Positions 1 to 9,692 are shown, numbered from the stretch's first letter. The stretch is DNA of 64,000 bases from Peribacillus cavernae (GCF_003989135.1 NZ_RYZZ01000007.1:686539-750538), one strand, 5' to 3'. Program-made: numbers and translations. Notes: a model not told the origin generated them from the letters alone.

Positions 1-2
1 CT

Positions 3-1631
3 TCTCACAAAGATGCAGCAGGATATAGCATCGTGGCCGGAAAATTGTCCGTTGCATTTCGCAACGGGGAGAAGGCTTCTCTTGAGGATGATGCCAAGTT
101 TGCCGGCTATCAAGGACAACCTGAACATCCGACAGCTGTATTATTAAAGAATAACGGTCTTCATTTTGAAATTCAGATTGACCACAATCATCCGATAGGC
201 AAAACGGATGAGGCGGGCGTTAAGGATGTCCTCATAGAAGCAGCAACGACGACAATCGCGGACTGTGAAGATTCTGTAACTGCCGTAGATGCAGAGGATA
301 AGGTGCTCGTATACCGCAATTGGTTAGGCCTGATGAAAGGTGATTTGTCCGCTACCTTCAAAAAAGGCAGTAAAACAATGACAAGGACGCTCAATCCCGA
401 CCGCGGCTATTCATCCCCGGGTGGAGAGGAATTTTCATTGTCAGGCCGTTCACTTATGTTTGTCCGTAACGTAGGGCACTTGATGACGAATAATGCCATT
501 TTAGATAAAAATGGAGACGAAATTCAAGAAGGGATTTTGGATGCAGTCATCACCAGCCTTGCCGCTAAGCATACTCTCTTAGGAAACGGGCCATATCAAA
601 ATACTTCCGAGGGTTCGGTTTACATCGTTAAACCAAAAATGCATGGATCAGAAGAGGTTGCTTTTGCGAATCAGCTTTTTGACCGTGTGGAGGACTTGCT
701 TAGTTTGGAACGAAATACCCTTAAAATCGGTGTAATGGATGAGGAACGCCGAACAACCTTGAATTTAAAAGCATGCATTAAACAGGTAAAAGATCGCGTT
801 GTGTTTATCAATACCGGATTCCTGGATCGCACTGGTGATGAAATCCATACCTCTATGGAAGCAGGACCGATGATTCGCAAGGATGAAATGAAGGGATCAA
901 AATGGCTGCAAGGCTATGAGCAATCGAATGTGAATACAGGCCTTGCAAGCGGCTTCCAGGGCCGCGCCCAGATCGGCAAAGGGATGTGGGCGATGCCTGA
1001 TCTGATGGAGGAAATGCTGAAACAAAAGGTGGGCCAGCTTAAAACAGGTGCGAATACGGCATGGGTGCCGTCACCTACCGCGGCTACATTGCATGCGCTT
1101 CACTACCATCAAGTCAATGTAATAGAAGTGCAAAATCAGAAAGCCAAAGAATCTAGCGACCTGAGGGATGATATTTTAGAATTTCCGGTCGTGAAAAACC
1201 CGCAATGGAGTCCTGGAGAAATTAAACAAGAGCTTGATAATAATTCTCAAAGTATATTAGGCTATGTTGTCCGCTGGGTAGAGCAGGGAGTCGGCTGTTC
1301 AAAAGTTCCGGATATTAATGACGTCGGACTGATGGAAGACAGAGCTACACTGCGTATTTCCAGCCAGCTGATGGCCAACTGGCTGCACCATGGCATCATT
1401 ACGAAAGAACAAGTGCTGGAGAGCTTACAGCGGATGGCTAAAGTAGTCGATGAACAAAACGCTGGAGATGCTTCGTACCGCTCCATGTCCAGGAACTACG
1501 ATGATTCTGTGGCATTCCAGGCGGCCTGTGACTTGATTTTTGAAGGCTATGAACAGCCGAACGGCTATACAGAGCCAATCTTGCACCGCCGCCGCATTGA
1601 AGCGAAGGCTAAGTTCACCGTAAAACAATAG
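3..1631 (+). CDS. glcB: Malate synthase G (5' end missing)
   Basis: Condenses glyoxylate with acetyl-CoA to give malate in the cytoplasm. The reading frame is open to the left edge (a GTG at 33 is internal), so about 190 N-terminal residues of the usual 720 lie outside. Family-typical stretches are visible: [61 protein letters not shown] and, near the C-terminus, [12 protein letters not shown], which carries the catalytic aspartate region. It is followed by a malic enzyme, so malate made here can go on to pyruvate. The G isoform usually goes with glycolate/glyoxylate use rather than the glyoxylate shunt. No lesion is seen in the visible part. Confidence 0.96.
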   Translation, partial: SHKDAAGYSIVAGKLSVAFRNGEKASLEDDAKFAGYQGQPEHPTAVLLKNNGLHFEIQIDHNHPIGKTDEAGVKDVLIEAATTTIADCEDSVTAVDAEDKVLVYRNWLGLMKGDLSATFKKGSKTMTRTLNPDRGYSSPGGEEFSLSGRSLMFVRNVGHLMTNNAILDKNGDEIQEGILDAVITSLAAKHTLLGNGPYQNTSEGSVYIVKPKMHGSEEVAFANQLFDRVEDLLSLERNTLKIGVMDEERRTTLNLKACIKQVKDRVVFINTGFLDRTGDEIHTSMEAGPMIRKDEMKGSKWLQGYEQSNVNTGLASGFQGRAQIGKGMWAMPDLMEEMLKQKVGQLKTGANTAWVPSPTAATLHALHYHQVNVIEVQNQKAKESSDLRDDILEFPVVKNPQWSPGEIKQELDNNSQSILGYVVRWVEQGVGCSKVPDINDVGLMEDRATLRISSQLMANWLHHGIITKEQVLESLQRMAKVVDEQNAGDASYRSMSRNYDDSVAFQAACDLIFEGYEQPNGYTEPILHRRRIEAKAKFTVKQ

Positions 1632-1802
1632 CTAGTAAAAGGTAAAATAACAGGGGCATTCTATTTCCTAGGATGTCCTGTTCTATAACTGAGGTAACCC
1701 CTATTTCCTGTTGAAATTAGAGCAAATACACCTAAGCGAAGACTGCTAGTTTCAACAACCTATCTCTGGTAGTTTAAAAAAATGATTGGAGGAACTGAGG
1801 CT

Positions 1803-3005
1803 ATGCGAAACATTCGGGAAGAATCGTTGGAACTTCATAAGCAGTCTAAAGGAAAAATAAGCGTGAATGTTAAGGTGCCTGTTAATGATGCAAATGATCT
1901 GAGTTTAGCCTATTCACCTGGTGTGGCGGAGCCCTGTAAGGAAATCTTCCAGCATCCCGAAAAAGTCTACGATTACACGATAAAAGGAAACCTGGTTGGG
2001 GTCGTATCCGATGGATCTGCTGTGTTAGGTTTAGGCAATATCGGCGCTGCAGCATCAATGCCTGTAATGGAAGGCAAGGCAGCTTTATTCAAGGCATTCG
2101 CAGACATTGATGCGTTTCCAATTTGTTTAAATACAAATGACGCAGAACAAATCATCTCGATTGTAAAGGCGTTGGAACCCACTTTCGGCGGCATCAATCT
2201 GGAGGATATTTCTGCACCGAATTGTTTCATTATTGAGGAAAGACTGAAAAAAGAAATGAATATTCCTGTTTTCCATGATGATCAGCATGGAACTGCGATT
2301 GTGACAGCAGCGGGGTTAACCAACGCCTTAATCGTAGTAAACAAGCGCATGGAAGATATCAAAGTGGTTGTCAATGGGGCTGGTGCAGCCGGGATTGCGA
2401 TTACGAAATTGCTGCTCAATATGGGAGTCCGGAATATTATTTTGTGTGACACAAAGGGAGCGATTTATAAAGGCCGTGAAAACGGGATGAACTCTATGAA
2501 ACACGCAATTTCTGAAATCACCAATAAAAACGGAGTGGCAGGCCCCTTGCATGAAGTCATAAAAGGTACGGACGTGTTCGTCGGCGTATCAGTAGCTGGA
2601 GCGGTAACGCCGGAAATGGTAAGGTCGATGAACAAAGACGCGATTATTTTTGCGATGGCAAATCCGGTTCCAGAAATTATGCCGGATGCGGCAAAGGCAT
2701 CTGGAGCAGCCGTTGTTGGAACAGGCCGTTCGGATATGCCGAACCAAGTCAACAATGTCCTGGCATTTCCGGGAATTTTTAAAGGTGCACTCAGTGTTTT
2801 TGCTTCAGAGATAAACGAAGAAATGAAAGTGGCTGCTGTTTACGCGATTGCGAACTTAATCCAACCGCATGAGCTTACGTCTGATTACGTGATTCCAAAT
2901 GCGTTTGATGATAGGGTGGCGGAAGCGGTAGCCAAAGCTGTTGCCGAAGCAGCTGTAAAAACAGGAGTTTCCCGTAAAAAAACAGAACTTGAAAATTTAG
3001 TTTGA
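1803..3005 (+). CDS. NAD(P)-dependent malic enzyme (small form)
   Basis: Oxidatively decarboxylates malate to pyruvate. At 400 aa it is the bacterial small-form enzyme (YtsJ/MalS-like). Early SPGVAEPCKEI, the metal/substrate motif DDQHGTAIV (about residue 160), the Rossmann signature NGAGAAGIAI (about 190) and FAMANPVPE are all present. An in-frame ATG at 1782 exists, but GGAGG at 1788-1792 sits 10 nt before the ATG at 1803, which is therefore the better start. It lies between malate synthase G and an FAH-family hydrolase and reads as part of a glyoxylate-to-pyruvate module. Cofactor preference cannot be read with certainty. Confidence 0.95.
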   Translation: MRNIREESLELHKQSKGKISVNVKVPVNDANDLSLAYSPGVAEPCKEIFQHPEKVYDYTIKGNLVGVVSDGSAVLGLGNIGAAASMPVMEGKAALFKAFADIDAFPICLNTNDAEQIISIVKALEPTFGGINLEDISAPNCFIIEERLKKEMNIPVFHDDQHGTAIVTAAGLTNALIVVNKRMEDIKVVVNGAGAAGIAITKLLLNMGVRNIILCDTKGAIYKGRENGMNSMKHAISEITNKNGVAGPLHEVIKGTDVFVGVSVAGAVTPEMVRSMNKDAIIFAMANPVPEIMPDAAKASGAAVVGTGRSDMPNQVNNVLAFPGIFKGALSVFASEINEEMKVAAVYAIANLIQPHELTSDYVIPNAFDDRVAEAVAKAVAEAAVKTGVSRKKTELENLV

Positions 3006-3018
3006 GAGGAGTAATACA

Positions 3019-3798
3019 ATGAAATTTACAAGATTTACAGTGAATTCAGAGATTCATACTGGTGTTGTAACGGATGATGCGATAAAAGAAATTAAAGGTA
3101 ATTTGTTTGGTGACTGGGAGTACACCGGACAAACATTTTCCCGGAGCGATGTGAAACTACTTGCACCACTCGAGCCAAACCAAATTATTGGAATCGGTGC
3201 AAACTACGTTTCAAACGTGGAGGACCTGCCTTCCGAGCTTCCGGAAATCCCGGTATTCTTCTTCAAACCGACATCATCAGTGATTGGACCGGAAGAAGAA
3301 ATTGTCATACCAGCGGGAATTGAACAAGTAAAGTTTGAATCAGAATTAGCGATTGTAATCGGAAAAGAGGCAAAAAATGTACCTGAAGCCGACGTACTGG
3401 ATTATGTTTTTGGCTATACCGTCGGAAATGATGTTACGGCACCACAATATTTCCATCAAGATGGCCACTGGACGATCGGGAAATCGTTTGACACATTCAC
3501 TCCTTTAGGTCCAGTTATTGAAACGGAAATCGACCCTTTAAATGTGAAGGTGGAAGCAAAACTGAACGATGTTGAAAAACAAAACAGTGCAACGGAATTA
3601 ATGATCATTCCAATTCGTAAAATGGTTTCCTATCTAACGACTGTGATGACACTTAAACCGGGGGATGTGATCTTGACAGGCAGCCCAGTCGGTGCGGAGC
3701 TGGTTGGTGCCGGTGATGTAATTGAGTGCGGAATTAAAGAGGTAGGAACGCTTCGAAATACGTTTACAGCTGCAAGAGAAAACGCAAAAACGTATTAA
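3019..3798 (+). CDS. Fumarylacetoacetate hydrolase (FAH) family protein
   Basis: Member of the FAH fold family, metal-dependent enzymes that hydrolyse or decarboxylate acylpyruvates, oxaloacetate and related 2-oxo acids. The 259-aa length fits the single-domain type. Visible signatures are IGIGANYVSN, FFFKPTSSVIG, the acidic metal-binding stretch KFESELAIVIGKEA, GYTVGNDVTA and LKPGDVILTGSPVG near the C-terminus. GAGAGGAGT lies just before the ATG, 13 nt after the malic enzyme stop, so the two are probably co-transcribed. The context of malate synthase and malic enzyme would suit an oxaloacetate decarboxylase-type activity, but that is inference. Confidence 0.9.
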   Translation: MKFTRFTVNSEIHTGVVTDDAIKEIKGNLFGDWEYTGQTFSRSDVKLLAPLEPNQIIGIGANYVSNVEDLPSELPEIPVFFFKPTSSVIGPEEEIVIPAGIEQVKFESELAIVIGKEAKNVPEADVLDYVFGYTVGNDVTAPQYFHQDGHWTIGKSFDTFTPLGPVIETEIDPLNVKVEAKLNDVEKQNSATELMIIPIRKMVSYLTTVMTLKPGDVILTGSPVGAELVGAGDVIECGIKEVGTLRNTFTAARENAKTY

Positions 3799-3803
3799 TA
3801 GTG

Positions 3804-3837
3804 TCTGTCCAATGCCCGGTGACAGATGTGCTATAAT
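3804..3837 (+). promoter_or_regulatory. Extended -10 promoter with small inverted repeat before iclR-type gene
   Basis: TGCTATAAT (3829-3837) is an extended -10. The arms TCTGTC (3804-3809) and GACAGA (3821-3826) form a 6-bp inverted repeat in the expected -35 area, a plausible autoregulatory site for the IclR-type protein encoded directly downstream. No good -35 hexamer is seen, which is tolerable with an extended -10. Confidence 0.4.
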
Positions 3838-3874
3838 ATAATTTACTACGTGTTTCACCCTGAGGTGGTTGATT

Positions 3875-4651
3875 GTGGAAAGAGAGAATATGGTTAAGTC
3901 TGTGAGCCGGGCGTTGGATATTATCACTCTAGTAAGCTCAAAAAAGGGCGGCTTAGGTGTCACAGAAATTGCCAAACAAATGGATATTAATAAAAGCTCT
4001 GTCTATCGAATCCTGATAACGCTTGTCCAGTATGGATATGTTGAACAGGATAAAGAAACGGGCCGTTATAAGCTTGGATATAAATTTTTAGAAATCAGTT
4101 CAAAGCTGCTTGACTCCATTGATTTAAGGTCAGAGGCAAAGCCGTACTTACAGGAGCTGGAAAATGCAACAAATGAGGTGATCCATCTTGTTGTATATGA
4201 CCAGGGTGAAGTGGTCTATATTGAAAAGTTAGAAGGTAATGAAACTTTACGTATGCATTCGAAAGTTGGAAAAAGGGCTCCGATGCACTGCACTTCAGTA
4301 GGCAAAGCAATTCTTGCTTATTTACCTTCCGGTGTCGTGCTGGATATCCTCGAACGAAAAGGGATGCCGATCCATACAGACAAAACGATTACCAATAAAG
4401 ATGATTTCATTCAAGAATTGGCACGGGTGAAACAAAAGGGCTACGCACTGGACCTGGAAGAAAATGAATACGGAATTACATGCATAGCTGTGCCTATCTT
4501 TGACCATTTAGAAAAAGTGAATGCAGCCGTCAGTATCTCGGGGCCGACGATGCGTATGACGGACGAACGAATGGAAACACTTCAAATGCAAATGCTGCAT
4601 ATTGGAAAACAAATTTCTACAAGGCTGGGTTATGGAAGCAGAATCAGTTAA
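3875..4651 (+). CDS. IclR-family transcriptional regulator
   Basis: DNA-binding regulator of carbon catabolism genes. The N-terminal winged helix-turn-helix (about residues 5-70) reads VSRALDIITLVSS, then GVTEIAKQMDINKSSVYRIL and GYVEQDKETGRYKLGYKFLE. The rest is the IclR effector-binding domain, with MHSKVGKRAPMHCTSVGKAI and EEN.YGITCIAVPIFD. The start is taken as GTG 3875 because GAGGTGG ends 6 nt before it; TTG 3869 is too close and ATG 3890 is an alternative. It sits between the malate/FAH genes and the lactate/glycolate permease, the likely targets. The effector may be glyoxylate, glycolate or lactate, which is inference. Confidence 0.93.
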   Translation: MERENMVKSVSRALDIITLVSSKKGGLGVTEIAKQMDINKSSVYRILITLVQYGYVEQDKETGRYKLGYKFLEISSKLLDSIDLRSEAKPYLQELENATNEVIHLVVYDQGEVVYIEKLEGNETLRMHSKVGKRAPMHCTSVGKAILAYLPSGVVLDILERKGMPIHTDKTITNKDDFIQELARVKQKGYALDLEENEYGITCIAVPIFDHLEKVNAAVSISGPTMRMTDERMETLQMQMLHIGKQISTRLGYGSRIS

Positions 4652-4658
4652 TGCAGAT

Positions 4659-4710
4659 AAATTTGTTCGATTTTCTTTAGAAAAAAAGATATATCGAACA
4701 AATTTTTTTT
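4659..4710 (+). terminator. Rho-independent terminator after IclR gene
   Basis: Perfect 13-bp arms AAATTTGTTCGAT (4659-4671) and ATCGAACAAATTT (4693-4705) are followed by a T-run. The stem begins 7 nt after the stop codon. Confidence 0.85.
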
Positions 4711-4744
4711 GTGAATTTTTATTTAGTTAATCTTCTAAAAATTA

Positions 4745-4772
4745 TTGAAATTACAAAAAAACTTTGTATAAT
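4745..4772 (+). promoter_or_regulatory. Candidate sigma-A promoter of the permease gene
   Basis: TTGAAA (4745-4750), a 16-bp spacer and TATAAT (4767-4772). It would give a leader of roughly 360 nt before the permease start at 5139. Confidence 0.55.
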
Positions 4773-4792
4773 TAAATGTAGACTAGCACAGC

Positions 4793-4873
4793 TTATATAA
4801 CACTTTTTCTATTGTTATATAATAATGTTTTCTCATCCGCAACAAAAGCAAACGTCGTTTCTTATTAAGAAAC
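4793..4873 (+). promoter_or_regulatory. Two perfect inverted repeats in the permease leader
   Basis: TTATATAAC (4793-4801) and GTTATATAA (4814-4822) are 9-bp perfect arms 12 nt apart. GTTTCTTA (4857-4864) and TAAGAAAC (4866-4873) are 8-bp perfect arms around a single base. Both lie just downstream of the candidate promoter, where a repressor or activator such as the adjacent IclR protein could bind. Function is inferred from position and symmetry only. Confidence 0.45.
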
Positions 4874-5051
4874 AGAAAGGAGAATGGTCTTAAGGGTCAT
4901 GGAAGTCTAGTTGTTTTCTCTCTTTCCCCAAGCCTGGCTATGTTTTTATCGTTCTACATAGTCTTCAAGGAGTAAATCGCATAAATTAAAAGTATGCAGT
5001 AGTAATTTATCTACCAGTCATCATATGACCCTATCACATGTTTAATAAAAA

Positions 5052-5066
5052 ATGTAAGCGATTTCC
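5052..5066 (+). promoter_or_regulatory. Candidate cre (CcpA) site
   Basis: ATGTAAGCGATTTCC matches the catabolite-responsive element WTGNAANCGNWNNCW at 14 of 15 positions; only the last base differs. It lies in the leader about 75 nt before the lactate/glycolate permease gene, where catabolite repression by a downstream roadblock would make sense. Confidence 0.5.
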
Positions 5067-5138
5067 TTTAGTAGAAATAGAAAACTAGGGATGTTTTGTT
5101 TGAACCTACAAAAAGAAAGAGCAATGGAGGATTAAGCT

Positions 5139-6830
5139 ATGTCATTTACACAGAATTTTACAGCGGTAGGAGATAATCTTGGCCTAACCGCTCTAGTAGC
5201 ACTTGTTCCAATCTTATATTTTTTCTGGGCATTAGCGATCAAGCGAATGAAAGGTTATGTTGCCGGGTTAACAACTTTGCTTATTGCTTTAGTGCTTGCT
5301 GTTGTTGCTTTTAAAATGCCCGCATCAATGGCTTTGATGTCGGCGACACAGGGTGCCACCTACGGAATTTTGCCGATTGGCTGGATCATCATCACTTCTG
5401 TGTTCCTTTATAAATTAACTGTAAAGACCGGCCAGTTTGACATTATTCGTAATTCTGTCGTCTCACTTACAGAGGACAGGCGCCTACAAGCACTTTTGGT
5501 AGCATTCTCATTTGGAGCGTTCCTTGAAGGAGCGGCCGGGTTTGGTGCACCGGTGGCCATTTCGGCAGCCCTTCTGGTTGGGCTTGGGTTCAATCCCCTA
5601 TACGCGGCAGGCATATGCCTAATCGCCAACACGGCTCCGGTTGCTTTCGGGGCGATCGGAACACCGATCATCGCGGTCGCAGGACCTACGGGAATCCCAG
5701 CGATGGAAATTTCGAAAATGGTTGGACGTCAATTGCCGTTTTTATCACTATTTATTCCATTCTATTTAGTCGTCATCATGGCAGGATTTAAAAAAGCAAT
5801 GGAAATCATGCCTGCTATCTTAGTTACTGGTGTATCATTCGCAGTGACTCAATACTTAAGCTCCAACTTCCTTGGGCCTGAACTTCCCGATATTTTATCG
5901 GCATTAGTTTCATTATTAGCTTTAGCCATCTTCCTTAAATTTTGGAAACCGAAGACGATTTTTCGTTTTTCTGCCGAACAAGAAATGGCTGCATCTGTTG
6001 CTGCGAATTCACCTAAGAATGAGCAGATTAAGTATACGGGAGGACAAATCCTTAAAGCATGGTCACCGTTTCTTGTCTTAACAGTATTTATCACGATTTG
6101 GGGCATTCCTACCTTTAAACTGGCTTTAACAGGCCATTATGAAGGTACCAACGTCTTTTTGAAAGCAGTTAATTCATTAGGGCATGCTTTAACCCTTTTG
6201 CCAGAGGTTCCCTTTTTAAACAATAAAGTGATAAGCTCTGCCGGAGACCCAATACCTGCCATTTATAAGCTTGAAATTTTAGGGGCAGCGGGTACGTCTG
6301 TTCTCCTTGCCGCGGTAGTGACAAAGTTTATTGTCAAAATATCATGGAAAGAATGGGTGTCTACCTTTGGTGAAACAATGAATGAACTGAAGTTCCCGAT
6401 TATTACAATCGGTTCGGTTGTCGGATATGCCTATGTGACAAATGCATCGGGAATGAGTACAACCCTTGGCATGACGCTGGCTAAAACTGATTCCTTATTT
6501 GCCTTCTTCTCCCCAATCCTCGGCTGGTTGGGCGTGTTTATTACTGGTTCTGATACTTCATCGAACCTGCTGTTTGGCAATATGCAAAAGGTCACAGCTA
6601 CCTCAATCGGCATGGATCCGGTCCTTGCCGTGGCTGCTAATTCCTCGGGAGGGGTTACCGGGAAGATGATTTCTCCGCAATCCATCGCAGTCGCCTGTGC
6701 GGCGGTGGGTCTTGCCGGGAAAGAAGCAGACTTGTTCCGTTTCACAATAAAGCATAGTATCTTACTGGTTGTTATTGTCGGAATCATGACTTTCCTCCAA
6801 AGCAATGTGCTGTCCTGGATGGTCCCATAA
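5139..6830 (+). CDS. L-lactate/glycolate permease (LctP family)
   Basis: A 563-aa integral membrane proton symporter for 2-hydroxymonocarboxylates (LldP/GlcA/LctP family). It has the usual length and more than ten hydrophobic segments. Family signatures include FGAFLEGAAGFGAPVAISAA, IANTAPVAFGAIGTPI, VFITGSDTSSNLLFGNMQ and GGVTGKMISPQSIAVACAA. GGAGG precedes the ATG. Company with malate synthase G suggests glycolate, lactate or glyoxylate uptake; sequence alone does not separate these substrates. It has its own promoter region and terminator. Confidence 0.94.
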   Translation: MSFTQNFTAVGDNLGLTALVALVPILYFFWALAIKRMKGYVAGLTTLLIALVLAVVAFKMPASMALMSATQGATYGILPIGWIIITSVFLYKLTVKTGQFDIIRNSVVSLTEDRRLQALLVAFSFGAFLEGAAGFGAPVAISAALLVGLGFNPLYAAGICLIANTAPVAFGAIGTPIIAVAGPTGIPAMEISKMVGRQLPFLSLFIPFYLVVIMAGFKKAMEIMPAILVTGVSFAVTQYLSSNFLGPELPDILSALVSLLALAIFLKFWKPKTIFRFSAEQEMAASVAANSPKNEQIKYTGGQILKAWSPFLVLTVFITIWGIPTFKLALTGHYEGTNVFLKAVNSLGHALTLLPEVPFLNNKVISSAGDPIPAIYKLEILGAAGTSVLLAAVVTKFIVKISWKEWVSTFGETMNELKFPIITIGSVVGYAYVTNASGMSTTLGMTLAKTDSLFAFFSPILGWLGVFITGSDTSSNLLFGNMQKVTATSIGMDPVLAVAANSSGGVTGKMISPQSIAVACAAVGLAGKEADLFRFTIKHSILLVVIVGIMTFLQSNVLSWMVP

Positions 6831-6864
6831 ACAGATTATGGTTGAAATGAAATCATAAAAAAGG

Positions 6865-6910
6865 AGCCTGAAAACGTACTTAGAGCTACGTTTTCAGGCT
6901 TTTTTGTTTT
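6865..6910 (+). terminator. Terminator after the permease
   Basis: Perfect 14-bp arms AGCCTGAAAACGTA (6865-6878) and TACGTTTTCAGGCT (6887-6900) are followed by TTTTTGTTTT. Confidence 0.9.
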
Positions 6911-7170
6911 GAAGGAGAACTTCCTGTTATATATTTATTATGAATATAAGATAAGCTGTTGGTTCGAGAAAAGTTAAAACTATGGGTGATGATGCTTATG
7001 TGACAGCCACAATGTGAAGGTAATTTCTACATTGCCAAGTTTTTGAATAGAACAATAGTACAATGCCTTTAGCTGAGCTGAATAAAACCAATCAAGTTCG
7101 TACATAATGAATTGATGTTTAACTGGTTAAAAGGATATTATGGTAAGATAGGAAGAAATGAAATAAGGCA
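6911..7170. other. Intergenic region before miaA
   Basis: No supported gene is seen. A promoter candidate TTGATG (7112-7117), 18 bp, TATTAT (7136-7141) lies immediately before miaA. Confidence 0.5.
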
Positions 7171-8133
7171 GTGACTGGATTGGAAATAAAAAAAGCTCAG
7201 CTTCTTGTAATTATAGGCCCTACCGCCGCAGGAAAGACGAAATTGAGCATTGAGCTTGCAAAAAGGTTCAATGGTGAAATTATCAGTGGTGATTCGATGC
7301 AGGTTTATAAAGGGATGGATATAGGAACGGCGAAGATTAATGAAGATGAAAAAGAAGGCATACCTCATTATTTAATTGATATCAAAGAACCTGAAGAACC
7401 ATTTAATGCTGCAGAATTTCAGGAAAGAGTAAACTTAACCATCAGCGAGATACATAGAAGGGGAAAGTTACCTATCATTGTTGGCGGAACAGGCTTATAC
7501 ATTCAATCTGTCATCTATGACTATCATTTTTCTGAAGCTCCATCAAATCCCTCTTACCGGAAGCAGCTCGAAAGACAAGTTCAAGAAGAAGGAATTGAGC
7601 CCGTTTTTGCAAAACTCCATACCATCGACCCTGAAAGTGCAGCGCGGATACATCCCAATAATGTCCGGCGGGTAATCCGTGCCCTTGAAATATATCATTG
7701 TACAGGTAAAACAATGAGCGGGCAGCTGGCAGATCAGCCATCGGATTTGAAATATGACACGGTGATTATTGGGCTCACGATGGACCGCGGCAAATTGTAT
7801 GAGCGAATCGATCAGCGGGTCGATGTAATGGTGGCACAAGGCCTGGTAGATGAAGTCCGTTTTTTTTATCAACAAGGACTCAAGAATTGCCAATCAATAC
7901 AGGCGATAGGGTACAAGGAGCTTTATGATTACTTTGATGGCACCTTAGCACTTGATGAAGCCCTGGAGGCTTTGAAGCAAAATTCCCGTCGGTATGCAAA
8001 ACGACAGCTGACCTGGTTTCGAAATAAGATGGATGTGAACTGGTTTGATATGACTGCTGCAGGGGACTTTTCAAAAAAGTTTGAAGAAATATCGGCTTTT
8101 ATTGCAGGAAAGCTCTCGGTTAAAAGCGAATAA
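7171..8133 (+). CDS. miaA: tRNA dimethylallyltransferase
   Basis: Transfers the dimethylallyl group to N6 of A37 in tRNAs that read UNN codons. It has a P-loop GPTAAGKT (about residues 16-23), then SGDSMQVYKGMDIGTAK, IPHYLID, IVGGTGLYIQSV, IHPNNVRRVIRALEIY and QAIGYKEL. The length of 320 aa is normal. The start is uncertain between GTG 7171 and TTG 7180; an AAGG at 7165 suits the latter spacing slightly better. It is followed 34 nt later by hfq, the same pairing as in other Bacillus. Confidence 0.97.
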   Translation: MTGLEIKKAQLLVIIGPTAAGKTKLSIELAKRFNGEIISGDSMQVYKGMDIGTAKINEDEKEGIPHYLIDIKEPEEPFNAAEFQERVNLTISEIHRRGKLPIIVGGTGLYIQSVIYDYHFSEAPSNPSYRKQLERQVQEEGIEPVFAKLHTIDPESAARIHPNNVRRVIRALEIYHCTGKTMSGQLADQPSDLKYDTVIIGLTMDRGKLYERIDQRVDVMVAQGLVDEVRFFYQQGLKNCQSIQAIGYKELYDYFDGTLALDEALEALKQNSRRYAKRQLTWFRNKMDVNWFDMTAAGDFSKKFEEISAFIAGKLSVKSE

Positions 8134-8167
8134 ATAACAATATAGAGAGAATAGAGGAGGATTTACA

Positions 8168-8401
8168 ATGAAGCAATCCGTAAATATTCAAGATCAATTT
8201 CTAAATCAGTTAAGAAAAGAGAGTACGTATGTAACCGTGTTTTTATTAAACGGCTTTCAAATAAGGGGACAAATCAAAGGTTTTGATAACTTTACTGTTC
8301 TTTTTGAAACAGAAGGTAAACAGCAGTTAGTTTTCAAGCACGCCATCTCCACTTTCGCACCGCAGCGAAATGTCCAGATCGATTTTGACGCAAAAGAATA
8401 G
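8168..8401 (+). CDS. hfq: RNA chaperone Hfq
   Basis: A small Sm-like protein that forms a hexameric ring binding sRNA and mRNA. At 77 aa it carries the Sm1 part ([20 protein letters not shown]) and the Sm2 motif [17 protein letters not shown] precedes the ATG. It shares the miaA transcription unit and ends at its own terminator. Confidence 0.97.
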   Translation: MKQSVNIQDQFLNQLRKESTYVTVFLLNGFQIRGQIKGFDNFTVLFETEGKQQLVFKHAISTFAPQRNVQIDFDAKE

Positions 8402-8412
8402 GATATACCAAG

Positions 8413-8444
8413 CAGGCATGAAAACATGCCTGTTTTGTTTTTTT
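8413..8444 (+). terminator. Terminator after hfq
   Basis: Arms CAGGCATG (8413-8420) and CATGCCTG (8425-8432) around AAAA are followed by TTTTGTTTTTTT. Confidence 0.9.
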
Positions 8445-8735
8445 GCTCCGCTTTCCAAACGAGAAAGCTGAACCGCTGTTGTAAAATTCCCCTGTTTTTT
8501 AAACAAAGTATACTGACTTATCTTTTTTTTGAATATATATTAAAGGAGGAAATATTTCTTGGGAAAGCGCAGGAAATGACAAGCCTTCCGGATATCATGT
8601 TGGAATATAGCTACATTTGTCAGAAAATTGCGTAAAGTGTAAAGGTATAACTTCAGCTACTTGTAAAACCCAAGCCTACATAGGCATTCGCATAAACATC
8701 AGTGTATATTGTTTTGGAATGGAGAGGTGGATGCT
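8445..8735. other. Intergenic region between hfq and spoVK
   Basis: No convincing gene. A 69-codon frame at 8426-8635 begins inside the hfq terminator and has no family resemblance. A sporulation promoter for spoVK is expected here, but no confident sigma-E or sigma-K match was found. Confidence 0.4.
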
Positions 8736-9692
8736 TTGGAACAGCCTATCCGTATGAAAAATAACGGACAAATCAATGTCGTTTTAAACGGACAAAAACG
8801 TAAAACGATAAAAAAAGACCCTCCTAGGGAAATTCAGGATAGAGACATTCCTCTGCAGCACATGGTCTTAAAAGAAATGGAAGAGGAATTAGCAACGCTT
8901 GTCGGAATGGAAGAGATGAAACGGGTGATAAAAGAAATCTACGCATGGATTTATGTCAACAAGAGGCGGGAAGAACGGGGACTGAAAACAGGCAGGCAGG
9001 CCCTGCATATGATGTTTAAAGGTAACCCGGGCACGGGTAAAACAACAGTAGCAAGACTGATAGGAAAGCTGTTTCAGAAGATGAATGTCCTCACTAAAGG
9101 CCATTTGATCGAAGCGGAACGAGCGGATTTAGTCGGGGAATACATCGGCCATACGGCTCAGAAAACGCGGGATTTGATTAAAAAAGCAATCGGTGGAATT
9201 CTTTTTATTGATGAAGCCTATTCCCTCGGCAGGGGAGGGGAAAAGGACTTTGGGAAGGAAGCGATCGATACCCTGGTTAAACATATGGAGGACCGACAGC
9301 ATGAATTTATCCTGATCCTTGCTGGTTACTCCCGGGAAATGGATCACTTCTTTACCCTCAACCCAGGACTACACTCGCGTTTCCCTATTGTCGTCGATTT
9401 TCCGGATTATTCGATCGACCAGCTCCTTGAGATTGCATATAAGATGCTTGATGAAAGGGAATATGCGATTAGCAGAGATGCGGAACGAAAGCTGAGGGAC
9501 CACCTTACGTACTTGAAAAACGTGCTTGGCCCAGTATCATTCTCGAACGGCCGCTATATCCGCAATGTCATCGAGAAATCGATACGTTCACAGGCGATGA
9601 GGCTGCTGATGGAAGATGCTTATGACAGAAATGACTTGATTACCTTGAGAAGCCAGGATTTAGTTTTTGAAGAAGAAGTTGATGGTTTCTGA
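8736..9692 (+). CDS. spoVK: Stage V sporulation protein K (AAA+ ATPase)
   Basis: A CbxX/CfqX-type AAA+ ATPase needed for spore maturation in Bacillus. It has Walker A GNPGTGKTT, Walker B ILFIDEAY, sensor-1 FILILAGYSREMDHF, and the family block SFSNGRYIRNVIEKSIR near the C-terminus. The start is TTG 8736, because GGAGAGGTGG (8721-8730) lies 5 nt before it and the protein then begins MEQPIRMKNNGQIN, like known SpoVK; an upstream TTG at 8709 has no Shine-Dalgarno. The length from TTG 8736 is 318 aa. It stands between hfq and hflX as in B. subtilis. Confidence 0.96.
   Translation: MEQPIRMKNNGQINVVLNGQKRKTIKKDPPREIQDRDIPLQHMVLKEMEEELATLVGMEEMKRVIKEIYAWIYVNKRREERGLKTGRQALHMMFKGNPGTGKTTVARLIGKLFQKMNVLTKGHLIEAERADLVGEYIGHTAQKTRDLIKKAIGGILFIDEAYSLGRGGEKDFGKEAIDTLVKHMEDRQHEFILILAGYSREMDHFFTLNPGLHSRFPIVVDFPDYSIDQLLEIAYKMLDEREYAISRDAERKLRDHLTYLKNVLGPVSFSNGRYIRNVIEKSIRSQAMRLLMEDAYDRNDLITLRSQDLVFEEEVDGF

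Noticed and set aside
4884..4920. Short leader peptide in the permease leader
   Set aside because: The ATG is only one base after the purine-rich stretch and the frame has about 8 codons; no regulatory codon bias is evident.
8426..8635. 69-codon frame after hfq
   Set aside because: It starts inside the hfq terminator, has no Shine-Dalgarno and no recognisable protein features.
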